Shown here piece by piece: positions 1 through 7,420 of a stretch of DNA of 10,374 nt. The stretch is taken from assembly GCA_027729635.1 (NCBI GenBank), contig JAQCEM010000055.1:1-10374 (forward strand), read 5' to 3'. The DNA comes from Casp-actino8 sp001510335 (GTDB lineage Bacteria > Actinomycetota > Acidimicrobiia > Acidimicrobiales > Ilumatobacteraceae). A program made the position numbers and the translations under genes. The notes beneath the pieces are model-generated. The model made no database searches and was not told the origin of the DNA. It saw only the letters and a program-made list of their open reading frames with translations. The first letter of the stretch is position 1, and each line of letters starts with the position of its first letter.

Positions 1-513
1 GCCTACGGCTGGAGCCCATTGCGCGTTGCAGCCCGCCTGCGCCGTCGCGACATGGCTTTATGCGACGCCTGGTATGCCGCGTGTGGCAAAGCCCTTCACA
101 CCGATGGTCGTAAGCCCCACGACCCCGCCGTAGCCAAAGAATTGCTTGAATCTATTGGTGCTTCGGCAGATGACTGGGACCAAGCCCTGGCCGACGATTC
201 AACCCACGACGATGTCAAAGCCGACCACTTCTATGTCATCAATGAACTCGCCGGCTTTGGCGTACCGATCGTGCTGTTCCCCGCTGAAGGATCACGGTCA
301 GAAAAGGCCGTTTTTGGTCCTGTCGTTGTTCCTGCACCGACGGGCGATCAAGCCATTGCACTATGGGACCTCACCGTTGCGTACACCCGCGTTGACGGGC
401 TGTACGAAATCAAGACCCCAAAGACCCCAGCCGATTTAGAGTTCATCGGCAAAGCCTTCACGCCATATCTGCAAGCTCGCGATTGGCAAAGCATTCAGAA
501 CCCGGCCCCGTAA
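1..513 (+). CDS. DsbA family oxidoreductase, Rv2466c-like (5' partial)
   Basis: The frame is open from base 1, so the N-terminus, including the expected active-site Cys motif, lies outside the window; a TTG at 19 is only an internal Leu codon. The visible 170 residues are the helical insert and C-terminal half of a thioredoxin-fold protein. A GVPIV segment at about residues 87-91 fits the cis-proline loop. It is followed by VFGPVVVPAP and an ALWDLTVAY...GLYEIKTPK segment, the conserved tail of the actinobacterial group typified by Mycobacterium Rv2466c, a mycothiol-linked oxidoreductase/nitroreductase. By family it should be a cytoplasmic thiol-dependent reductase; the substrate is unknown. 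The next gene starts 14 bp downstream and also belongs to a mycothiol-using family, so the two are probably cotranscribed. Family call fairly sure; precise function inferred. Confidence 0.75.
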   Translation, partial: AYGWSPLRVAARLRRRDMALCDAWYAACGKALHTDGRKPHDPAVAKELLESIGASADDWDQALADDSTHDDVKADHFYVINELAGFGVPIVLFPAEGSRSEKAVFGPVVVPAPTGDQAIALWDLTVAYTRVDGLYEIKTPKTPADLEFIGKAFTPYLQARDWQSIQNPAP

Positions 514-521
514 AGAAGGAG
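514..521 (+). promoter_or_regulatory. Shine-Dalgarno site deciding the start of the next gene
   Basis: AGAAGGAG sits six bases before ATG 528, directly after the preceding stop codon (511-513). It favours ATG 528 over an upstream in-frame TTG at 483, which would overlap the previous gene and lacks such a site. Confidence 0.7.
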
Positions 522-527
522 ACCCTC

Positions 528-1334
528 ATGATTCCTCACGACACCATCGACAAGCTTGCGTTGTGTTTCGCTTCGTTATCCGAACTCGGGGCGCAACTTT
601 CACCAGCAGAGTGGAAGCTTCCGAGTGACTGCCCTGGCTGGTCGGTGCAAGACAACTTGTCGCACATTGTTGCCTACGAAAGTGCCGAAAGCGGTGGTGC
701 GCGCACCTCACATCAGGCACCCAAGTTTGACTATGTGCACAACCCCATTGGCGAAGCGAACGAAAACGAAATTGATAGTCGGCGTTCGTTGACTGGCGCT
801 CAGGTGTTAAGTGAGTGGAATGAAGTTGCGGCCCGTCGATTGAATTTCTTGCGCACAGCCGATGAGTCGTACTTCTCCAAAGAAGTGATGACCCCAACCG
901 GACCTGGCACTACTGCCGACTTCTTACACATACGTGTGCTTGATTGTTGGGTTCACGAACAAGACATGCGCCGTGCCGTAGGTATTCCTGGCCATCTTTC
1001 TGGCCCCGCCGCCGAGCACACCATCGATCGACTCATTCGCACCGTGCCGATTGTGGTTGGCAAGCGGGCCGCAACGCCCGATGGCCAAAGTGTGGTGATT
1101 GACATCACTGGTGGAGTTCCACGCCACATCGTGTGCACGATTGTTGATGGACGGGCCGCTCTTGTGAAAGGGGAGCCAGAGGCACCGCTCAGTAGAATCA
1201 CCACAGATACCGCGACTTTCTTGGCTCTTGCGACCGGGCGCCAAACCGATCAACAACTGGCCAACAAAATCACCTACAGCGGGGACGTTGATCATGGTCG
1301 CAAAGTCACAAGTGCCCTCAACATGATGATTTGA
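528..1334 (+). CDS. Maleylpyruvate isomerase family mycothiol-dependent enzyme (TIGR03083, DinB fold)
   Basis: A 268-residue protein with the layout of the mycothiol-dependent MDMPI family. The N-terminal DinB-like four-helix domain (about residues 1-160) carries PSDCPGWSVQDNLSHIV at 32-48, with H46 as a likely divalent-metal ligand. It also carries the signature LDCWVHEQDMRRAVG at 138-152, where D139 and H143 would be the other two ligands by analogy with the Glu/His pair of Corynebacterium maleylpyruvate isomerase. The C-terminal part (about 190-268) ends in SALNMMI, a usual family ending. Members catalyse mycothiol-dependent isomerisation or S-transfer in the cytoplasm; most are uncharacterised, so the substrate cannot be named. 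The start is fixed by the strong Shine-Dalgarno site at 514-521. Probable operon partner of the Rv2466c-like gene just upstream. Confidence 0.85.
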   Translation: MIPHDTIDKLALCFASLSELGAQLSPAEWKLPSDCPGWSVQDNLSHIVAYESAESGGARTSHQAPKFDYVHNPIGEANENEIDSRRSLTGAQVLSEWNEVAARRLNFLRTADESYFSKEVMTPTGPGTTADFLHIRVLDCWVHEQDMRRAVGIPGHLSGPAAEHTIDRLIRTVPIVVGKRAATPDGQSVVIDITGGVPRHIVCTIVDGRAALVKGEPEAPLSRITTDTATFLALATGRQTDQQLANKITYSGDVDHGRKVTSALNMMI

Positions 1335-1350
1335 TGTCAGTAACCTGACA
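1335..1350 (+). other. Short inverted repeat just after a stop codon
   Basis: TGTCAG, four bases TAAC, then CTGACA: a perfect 6-bp stem starting at the base after the TGA of the isomerase-family gene. No T-run follows, so it is not a convincing intrinsic terminator. It may protect or end the upstream transcript, or be chance. Confidence 0.3.
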
Positions 1351-1377
1351 CACAGAGTTTGTTGAAGGGACGACAAG

Positions 1378-2460
1378 ATGGCATACACATGGAGATTCGG
1401 TAAAAAACCTCGGCAAACCGATCCAATTGCTCATGCTGCACGACTGGTCCAATCTGGAGAGTTCCTCGAGGCGATTGACACCCTGACTCGGGCAAATTCG
1501 GCGAACCCATCACCTGCCATCGAAGCCCGTCTGATCGAACTTCGACACGAAGCGCTCTTTCACTTGTCGCCGAAATCGTCGTTCTCTAGTTGGCCACCTG
1601 CCCACACCAATTTGTTTAGCGATGTCGTTGGCATTCCTGAAATCAGTCGCGATGAGTTGAACGTTGAGAAGTTGCGGTCAGCAATTTTGAATAATGGTTC
1701 ATTGATCGTTCGCAATTTGATTACTCCGAGCGAAGCGCAAGCAGCCATTGATGACGTCAACAGCTCTTTTGAAAAATACGACGATGCAATCGTTGGCAAA
1801 CCACTTGAAGATTCGGCACCATGGTTTGTGCCATTTAAGTCATCCGAGCAACTAGGTGTCACCGAGTTTTCGGCATGGAGTCCCGAAGATCAAGGTTCGC
1901 GACACTGGGTTCGCGACGGCGGCGGTGTCCTTGCCGCCGATTCACCACGAACATTTTCACATTTGATCGAACTATTTCAGAATAAGTCAATTATTAGTTT
2001 GATTCAGGCTTACCTCGGCGAACGCCCAGCCTTGTCTGTCAAGAAAACGACGTTGCGGCGCGTCGCGTGCGGCGGCAACACGGCAAACGGATGGCATCAA
2101 GACGGAGCCTTCCTCGGCGAGGGCATCCGAACCATCAACCTGTGGATCGCACTCACCGATTGTGGTGTTGATGCACCGACCATGGACATGGTTCCAAAAC
2201 GCCTCCATGAAATCGCCCCAACCGGTACTCATGGTGCTGCCTTCGATTGGTCGGTCTCTCGCGAGATCGTGGATGAGTATTCGGCTGACTTGCCGCCGGT
2301 ACGCCTTCAATTCAAGGCAGGCGACGCCATCTTGTTTGATGAAATGAACCTTCACTGCACCGCGATCGCTCCCGGGATGACCAAAGACCGCTACGCCATT
2401 GAAGCCTGGTTTTTTGCTCCATCGTGTTATCCGATGAATCAACTTCCATTGATGGTCTGA
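1378..2460 (+). CDS. Phytanoyl-CoA dioxygenase (PhyH) family Fe(II)/2-oxoglutarate oxygenase
   Basis: A 360-residue protein. The double-stranded beta-helix core shows the metal triad as H240-x-D242 (in GWHQDGAF) and H326 (in MNLHCTAI), with R338 in KDRYAIEAWF placed to bind the 2-oxoglutarate carboxylate, so it looks catalytically intact. Such enzymes hydroxylate or otherwise oxidise a C-H bond using O2, Fe(II) and 2-oxoglutarate, releasing CO2 and succinate. Residues about 17-62 (AARLVQSGEFLEAIDTLTRA...) look like a lone TPR-type helical hairpin, an unusual N-terminal addition that could dock a partner. ATG 1378 has GAAGGGA seven bases upstream. No signal peptide is seen. The following methyltransferase and glycosyltransferase genes suggest a substrate in surface glycan or glycolipid synthesis rather than phytanoyl-CoA; this is inference from context. 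Confidence 0.8.
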   Translation: MAYTWRFGKKPRQTDPIAHAARLVQSGEFLEAIDTLTRANSANPSPAIEARLIELRHEALFHLSPKSSFSSWPPAHTNLFSDVVGIPEISRDELNVEKLRSAILNNGSLIVRNLITPSEAQAAIDDVNSSFEKYDDAIVGKPLEDSAPWFVPFKSSEQLGVTEFSAWSPEDQGSRHWVRDGGGVLAADSPRTFSHLIELFQNKSIISLIQAYLGERPALSVKKTTLRRVACGGNTANGWHQDGAFLGEGIRTINLWIALTDCGVDAPTMDMVPKRLHEIAPTGTHGAAFDWSVSREIVDEYSADLPPVRLQFKAGDAILFDEMNLHCTAIAPGMTKDRYAIEAWFFAPSCYPMNQLPLMV

Positions 2461-2520
2461 GAGTCCCTGGGCTGAACGCCTAGTATTCGACTGTCCAAAC
2501 AATATAGGCGAGGGCCTCGA

Positions 2521-3780
2521 TTGAACTACATCTCTTCTCTTGACAACTTACGAGTGGCTCTCAAACGCCATGTCTTAAATCAGTCGCATCTCACGAGTCC
2601 CCATGTTTTGCAAGTGGCCATCATCAGTCTCGGATCAGGCCCCGATTACGCGCAGATCCTGACCGGAATCAGTGCACAAGCCCGAAGCGTCAAACCCAAC
2701 GAAGTTGCTTCGATTGCCTCACATTCAATGGACGTAGTCGTCATTGGGCCCGACATTGATCCTTCAGGGGCACAGATCGTTGCTGCCGAAAATGCCTTGT
2801 CGCCCAATGGCATTTTGATTGTGGCAAGCAACTCCGCTTCCCTAGGAAGCCCTGCCCAGCCTCACGTCACTGATGTATGGGAAAGCCCATTCGGCTCTTC
2901 TTTTGAGACCATCACCTCATTTCGCTTTGGTGCCGCAATGCCTGAGTGTCAAACCGACCTCACACTTGCCTTAGCAACGCCCGTTCAAAACTCTTTTCCA
3001 CCAGACGTACCCGAAGAAGTTGAACACGGCGCCGGAACCCTCGACTGCTACGAATTTCTCGTTGACCTTCACAAATACGTTGAACCACGTTTCTATACCG
3101 AGATCGGTGTCGAGTACGGAGCAAGCTTGAAATTGGCTCAGTGCCCTGCACTCGGAATTGACCCTGCCCCGCAGTTGTCAGTTCCCATCGCGGCTCAGCA
3201 TTCGATTAGTTACACAACAAGCGACGACTACTTCCGCCTAGCAGACACTTCAACGATGAAGGCAATCGACCTTTGCTATATCGACGGCATGCATCAAATT
3301 GAATTCGCGCTCAAAGACTTCATGAACATGGAACGCTTTTGCCACGCGGGTTCGGTTGTCATCGTTGATGACATTTATCCGGCACATCCTCTTCAAGGTG
3401 AGCGGATTCGCCAGTCACGTTATTGGACCGGTGACATTTGGAAGATCATTCCGATTTTGCAGTTGCATCGCCCCGACCTGATTGTGATGCCTGTTGATAC
3501 CGACCCCACCGGAAGCCTGATGGTTCTTGGTCTTGATCCGAACAACAATGTTCTCTGGGATCACTTTGACTCGATCATTGACCACGCGATCAACACAATG
3601 ACCGAAGTCCCTGAATCAATTATTGAGCGCACCGAAAAGTTTGATCCTCGAGCACGACTCATGAAGAAGATCTTCAAACTGATTCGCAAACACCGCGGCA
3701 GGCCGAGCATGGCAAACGCCCTTGATGACATTCGGACATTGATCAACAAGCCAAACTTGCGCAAGGCCCGCTCACGATGA
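2521..3780 (+). CDS. Class I SAM-dependent methyltransferase (Methyltransf_24-like) with an N-terminal Rossmann-like domain
   Basis: A 419-residue protein. The C-terminal catalytic region (about 175-370) has the glycine-rich SAM loop EIGVEYGAS at 194-202, an acidic LGIDPAP after strand 2, DLCYIDGMHQ at 250-259 and VVIVDDIYPAHP at 279-290. This pattern belongs to methyltransferases found in polysaccharide and glycan clusters. Residues about 31-105 look like a second, degenerate Rossmann half, with SMDVVVIGPDID at 69-80 and ALSPNGILIVAS at 92-103, but without a convincing GxGxG loop. The tail (about 385-419) is strongly basic. The chosen start is TTG 2521, with AGGCGAGG at 2506-2513; the next in-frame Met is residue 70, which would delete much of the first domain. 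Its stop overlaps the next ATG by four bases, implying coupling to the glycosyltransferase. The likely role is sugar O-methylation, by context. Confidence 0.75.
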   Translation: MNYISSLDNLRVALKRHVLNQSHLTSPHVLQVAIISLGSGPDYAQILTGISAQARSVKPNEVASIASHSMDVVVIGPDIDPSGAQIVAAENALSPNGILIVASNSASLGSPAQPHVTDVWESPFGSSFETITSFRFGAAMPECQTDLTLALATPVQNSFPPDVPEEVEHGAGTLDCYEFLVDLHKYVEPRFYTEIGVEYGASLKLAQCPALGIDPAPQLSVPIAAQHSISYTTSDDYFRLADTSTMKAIDLCYIDGMHQIEFALKDFMNMERFCHAGSVVIVDDIYPAHPLQGERIRQSRYWTGDIWKIIPILQLHRPDLIVMPVDTDPTGSLMVLGLDPNNNVLWDHFDSIIDHAINTMTEVPESIIERTEKFDPRARLMKKIFKLIRKHRGRPSMANALDDIRTLINKPNLRKARSR

Positions 3781-5102
3781 AGCCCAAGGTTTCAATTATC
3801 GTCATTAGTTACAACATGAATCGCGAATTACCGCGCACGCTGTTGTCGTTATCGCTTCCTTATCAAAAAGAAATTGGTCGCGATGATTACGCAGTGATCT
3901 TGATTGACAACGGTTCAAAGGTTCCGCCGACGGTCGCAGATTTCGCCCACCTTGACCTTGATCTACAAGTTGTGTCAATGCACAACCCGACAAAGAGCCC
4001 AGTTCCAGCAATCAATTTTGGTCTGAGACAGGCTGCGGGCGAGATCATCGGTGTGTACATTGATGGCGCTCGAATCGCGTCTCCACGACTGATTGCATCA
4101 GCACGTGATGCAATCAGTTACAACCAACGGGCATTTGTTGGTTCCCGCGGTCGTTACTTGGGAAACAAGTTTCAACGAGTGGCAATTGTCGAGGGTTACA
4201 ACCAGCAAGCCGAAGACGAAATGTTGGCGAAAAGTGGTTGGGAGAATGACGGCTACAAACTCTTTGATATTTCTGTCTTTGATGAATCTTCTGGCCCAAC
4301 CTGGTTCGACCCGGTTGCCGAAAGTAACAGCCTCTTTATGTGGCGATCGTTATGGGATGAACTTGGTGGTTACGCCGAAGGTTTCATCACACCCGGCGGA
4401 GGGCTCGTCAACCTCGACACCTGGAAACGTGCGTGTGAACTTCCCGACACGGTTCCCACATTGCTTCTTGGGGAGGCGACCTTCCATCAAGTACATGGCG
4501 GTATCGCCACCAACGGTTCTTTAGAAAGGGTTCAAGAGTTCTACACCGAATACTTCAACATCTATGGCGAAGAATTTGATGTACCAATGCCGGCGATCCG
4601 ATTAGTGGGCACATTTGTTTCGACTCCTCCGCAAAAGGAAATGGCCGAAGTTTTCGTGCAACAAAGCAAAGCCCCCAAAGAAATCGGGCCACGTAAATTT
4701 CGTCGCGCGATATCAGCGCGTTTGTCACTGAACCAACGAAGAATCATCAAAGAGTTTTTGCGAACGATGCGAATGCTCGCTACGTTGCGATTCAAAGAAA
4801 TCAAGAATGAGAAAGATGCAGCACGCGAAATTGACACGTGCGAATTCTTCAATCGTCATTGGTTTGAAGATCAATATCCGCATGTCCGTCTGGGCCAGTA
4901 TGACGCAGCCACTTATTACTTGCGTTATGGGGTCAGCCAACGAATGCAACCGAGTGTCAACTTTGATGCCGTTTGGTATGTCGAGCGCTACAAAGACGTC
5001 GCTGCATCTGGCGGCAATCCCCTATTGCATTACATTCGCCATGGAAAAGAAGAAGGTCGTCGAATTCGCACACTCGTCGTCAATCCAGCCGACGAGACAT
5101 GA
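3777..5102 (+). CDS. Family 2 glycosyltransferase with C-terminal W/Y-rich repeats
   Basis: A 441-residue protein. The GT-A fold starts at once with KVSIIVISYNMNRELPRTL (4-22), then VILIDNGS at 40-47, and the nucleotide-sugar and metal region at VYIDGARIASP (93-103), where DGA stands in place of a classical DxD. FHQVHGG at 236-242 is the His-containing acceptor-side motif of this subgroup. Residues 304-345 are a basic linker. Residues about 357-430 hold two related units, ending in YYLRYGVSQRM and HYIRHGKEEGRR, the second opening with FDAVWYVERYKDV. Such repeats often follow bacterial glycosyltransferases and are thought to be non-catalytic. Donor and acceptor cannot be read from the sequence. 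The start ATG overlaps the methyltransferase stop and the stop overlaps the next start, both as ATGA. It probably acts at the inner face of the cell membrane on a glycan or lipid acceptor. Confidence 0.85.
   Translation: MKPKVSIIVISYNMNRELPRTLLSLSLPYQKEIGRDDYAVILIDNGSKVPPTVADFAHLDLDLQVVSMHNPTKSPVPAINFGLRQAAGEIIGVYIDGARIASPRLIASARDAISYNQRAFVGSRGRYLGNKFQRVAIVEGYNQQAEDEMLAKSGWENDGYKLFDISVFDESSGPTWFDPVAESNSLFMWRSLWDELGGYAEGFITPGGGLVNLDTWKRACELPDTVPTLLLGEATFHQVHGGIATNGSLERVQEFYTEYFNIYGEEFDVPMPAIRLVGTFVSTPPQKEMAEVFVQQSKAPKEIGPRKFRRAISARLSLNQRRIIKEFLRTMRMLATLRFKEIKNEKDAAREIDTCEFFNRHWFEDQYPHVRLGQYDAATYYLRYGVSQRMQPSVNFDAVWYVERYKDVAASGGNPLLHYIRHGKEEGRRIRTLVVNPADET
4088..4118. repeat. Perfect 13-bp inverted repeat inside the glycosyltransferase gene
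   Basis: ACTGATTGCATCA (4088-4100), spacer GCACG, then TGATGCAATCAGT (4106-4118), an exact reverse complement. The centre also contains CACGTG. It lies wholly within coding sequence (R-L-I-A-S-A-R-D-A-I-S), so it may be an mRNA hairpin, a protein-binding dyad, or chance. Confidence 0.6.
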
Positions 5103-7417
5103 AACCAGCAGCACGTCCCTACTTCATCGTTTCATTGTTTGCGTTGTGGGTCACTCGGCAATTTTGGTTGCCCGGACATTTTGTGGTCGGCTTTGACACC
5201 GGAACTTACGCTGGGCCGAACTGGCAAGTCGGAAAATCTGCATTCTTAGACTTTCACATTCCACTCATCAACCAATTCTCTTTCGCCGGAGCACCACATC
5301 TCGGCAATCCGCAAGCTGGCGTGCTCTCACCTTTGCGCTGGGTCTCGTACTTGTTCGATGTCACCCGCGGGTTAAACCTTCTCGCAGCTTCGCACGTTCT
5401 CATTCTTGCTCTCGGAGTTGTATTCATTACACGGCGACTCGGCGTATCTCGAACTGGTGCGACCGCCTCGGGAATTTTCATCGTTCTTTGTGGGGCCACG
5501 ACCACCAAGTCGATTCAACTTGAACAAATCATGGTGGTTGCTTGGCTCCCTTGGATTCTCGCTGGAATTCATTTGGTGCTCGAGAAACCGAAAGGTCGAA
5601 ATATCGCCTTCTTGTCGACAATGCTCACCATGTGCATCGTAAGTGGCCACCCTCAGATGACGTATCAAGTAGCTATCGTCGCTGGGATTTTTGCGATTGG
5701 ATTGATCGCTCAATCGCGAGCCTGGCGCGACCTTCAATACCTTGCCACCGCAGTGTTTCTTTCAACAGTGACGTGCACCCTTCAATTGGTCGGTGCTTTG
5801 GCCGCCACTGGCGACTCCTTCTTCAAAGGAGGTCGCACTATCTCCGATCTTGGAACCAGCGCACTGGTGCTACAAGTCCACACGTCGGCACAAGCCCTCT
5901 TCGGCACCGTGTATCAGGGTAGGCCCGACTATTTTGCTGGGTCCTTTGAGTCAATTGGCTACTTCGGCATTATTGCCTTCGTATTGTTTGTCGTAGGCGC
6001 ATCGGCGTCTTTACTATCAGTTACACGGCGTAAATGGTCCGCTTCGTTAATTGGTGTCGTCTTTCTAGCGTTGGTTTGGTCGCTTGGTCCTCGCACCCCG
6101 ATATTTCGCACAGCTTTCGAATTCTTGCCTGGCTTCAACCAGGCGCGCGTCAGCAGTCGGTGGTTAATCATCGTTGCAATTATCATCGCGGTATTTATTG
6201 GCTTTGGCCTAGACGTGGTGCGAGCCAAAGTTTCGCGTCGTCATCTTGCAATACTGATTGGCGTCACGTTTATCGTCGCAGCAGCAATCATTGTTGGTCC
6301 CATTGCCTCAGGAGATTTCAAGACTGGCATCATCTGGATATCAACCGCGACCTTGGCCATCACCCTGATCGCACTGAGCACATTTGAGAATCGGATCAGG
6401 GTCTCGCCCCAACGCGTGAATCGAGCCCTCGTCACACTCTTGATTCTTGAATTGATCCTGCTCAATCGATCCTCAATTGTCAACAACGTAGCCACAGAAA
6501 CAGCAATTGAGAATATGCGTAGGCCAACAACCAATTGGCTCAGTGAACATCCAGACAGCACCATTGCAATCACCCTCGATGGTGGCTCCAACCAATACCT
6601 AATACCTGGCCTTCGTCCAAATGCCCAGGTTCTTTTCAACATTCCTTCAATCGATGGATACGACGGCGGTGTACAAATCTCATCGCGATGGGCCTTGGCA
6701 ATGAATCGATTTACCAAGTCACCTGTTTACGACTTACCACTTCGCAACTCAATGTCATTCCCGCTTGCGACTGATCAACTTGCTCGACTTGGTGTTCGTT
6801 ATGCGCTCATTGATAACCAGTACGATATGTCTGTCGTCGCCCCAGATTGGGTCGGTCCAAAAATCAGTGACGACCTTTTTTCGGTATGGGAAAACCCATT
6901 GTGGATCGGAAGCGCAACAGCATGGTTCAACACACGTACGGTCGAAGGTATCCCCGCAGATGTCTTACGCAACGAACTTGCCGAACTCGACACCACGGCA
7001 CTCGTTACAGACCGCAACGTCCAATTGTCGTGCACCATTAATTGCGATGCATTACCGGTGACCTTTTCGCGTCTGACACCCGAGCACTTTTTCGGCGAAG
7101 TCGACTTGGAGCAGCCAGCAGTAGTGAGTCTGCATCAACAGGCGCTACCCGGCTGGGAAGTGCAAGTGGATGGCAAGGTGGCCGACGTCGTCGAAGTTGA
7201 CGGGATTTTTCTTGGCGTGGTTGTACGAGCGGGACAACATGACATTGACTGGCGCTATCGCCCCACATGGCTCACATGGTCAAAGTGGGTCAGCATTGTC
7301 GGATTACTCCTGACACTCAGTTTGTTAGTGCGTGGTGCACCTTGGATGAAGCGAAATGAGCCCTACGAAAGTGACTCGTCGACTACTGGCCCCACTGCAC
7401 CAGTCGCATGGAAGTAA
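5099..7417 (+). CDS. YfhO-type polytopic membrane protein (putative GT-C-like glycosyltransferase)
   Basis: A 772-residue integral membrane protein. ATG 5099 is chosen because it overlaps the previous stop as ATGA and opens a membrane helix (MKPAARPYFIVSLFALWV); a farther in-frame start at 4973 would lie deep inside the glycosyltransferase. The first periplasmic loop has FDTGTYAGPN (32-41), then HIPLINQFSFAGAPHLGNPQ (53-72), the layout of YfhO and related lipid-linked sugar transferases. Roughly ten hydrophobic segments follow to about residue 458. A soluble domain (about 465-730) then ends in a motif-rich stretch with LPGWEVQVDGK and AGQHDIDWRYRPTW, typical of YfhO C-termini, followed by a last helix (about 735-752). 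It is expected to transfer a sugar from a polyprenyl-phosphate donor outside the membrane; acceptor unknown. Oddity: the last 15 or so residues (from about SDSSTTGPT) and the stop codon lie in a mosaic repeat scar and have probably replaced the original tail. Confidence 0.75.
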   Translation: MKPAARPYFIVSLFALWVTRQFWLPGHFVVGFDTGTYAGPNWQVGKSAFLDFHIPLINQFSFAGAPHLGNPQAGVLSPLRWVSYLFDVTRGLNLLAASHVLILALGVVFITRRLGVSRTGATASGIFIVLCGATTTKSIQLEQIMVVAWLPWILAGIHLVLEKPKGRNIAFLSTMLTMCIVSGHPQMTYQVAIVAGIFAIGLIAQSRAWRDLQYLATAVFLSTVTCTLQLVGALAATGDSFFKGGRTISDLGTSALVLQVHTSAQALFGTVYQGRPDYFAGSFESIGYFGIIAFVLFVVGASASLLSVTRRKWSASLIGVVFLALVWSLGPRTPIFRTAFEFLPGFNQARVSSRWLIIVAIIIAVFIGFGLDVVRAKVSRRHLAILIGVTFIVAAAIIVGPIASGDFKTGIIWISTATLAITLIALSTFENRIRVSPQRVNRALVTLLILELILLNRSSIVNNVATETAIENMRRPTTNWLSEHPDSTIAITLDGGSNQYLIPGLRPNAQVLFNIPSIDGYDGGVQISSRWALAMNRFTKSPVYDLPLRNSMSFPLATDQLARLGVRYALIDNQYDMSVVAPDWVGPKISDDLFSVWENPLWIGSATAWFNTRTVEGIPADVLRNELAELDTTALVTDRNVQLSCTINCDALPVTFSRLTPEHFFGEVDLEQPAVVSLHQQALPGWEVQVDGKVADVVEVDGIFLGVVVRAGQHDIDWRYRPTWLTWSKWVSIVGLLLTLSLLVRGAPWMKRNEPYESDSSTTGPTAPVAWK

Positions 7418-7420
7418 GCC
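7371..7420 (+). repeat. Direct repeat copy A (50 bp) at the end of the YfhO-type gene
   Basis: Matches 8057-8106 at 45 of 50 positions with no gaps; the mismatches are at 7375, 7382, 7403, 7410 and 7417. The core CTACTGGCCCCACTGCACCA is identical in both. Similarity stops sharply on both sides. Copies A and B lie in the same orientation on either side of cysC. Confidence 0.9.

Noticed and set aside
483..527. TTG start giving an isomerase-family protein 15 residues longer
   Set aside because: It overlaps the previous gene, has no Shine-Dalgarno site, and the added residues do not fit the family; ATG 528 has an excellent site.
4973..5098. Longer N-terminus for the YfhO-type protein
   Set aside because: It would overlap the glycosyltransferase by 130 bp and give an Arg-rich leader; the ATGA overlap at 5099 gives a normal membrane start.
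5825..5833. Strong Shine-Dalgarno-like AAAGGAGGT inside the YfhO-type gene
   Set aside because: No start codon follows at useful spacing in any frame that opens a convincing gene.
6127..6144. 6-bp stem GCCTGG/CCAGGC in the YfhO-type gene
   Set aside because: Short, in a coding region (LPGFNQA), with no T-run; such stems are common by chance.
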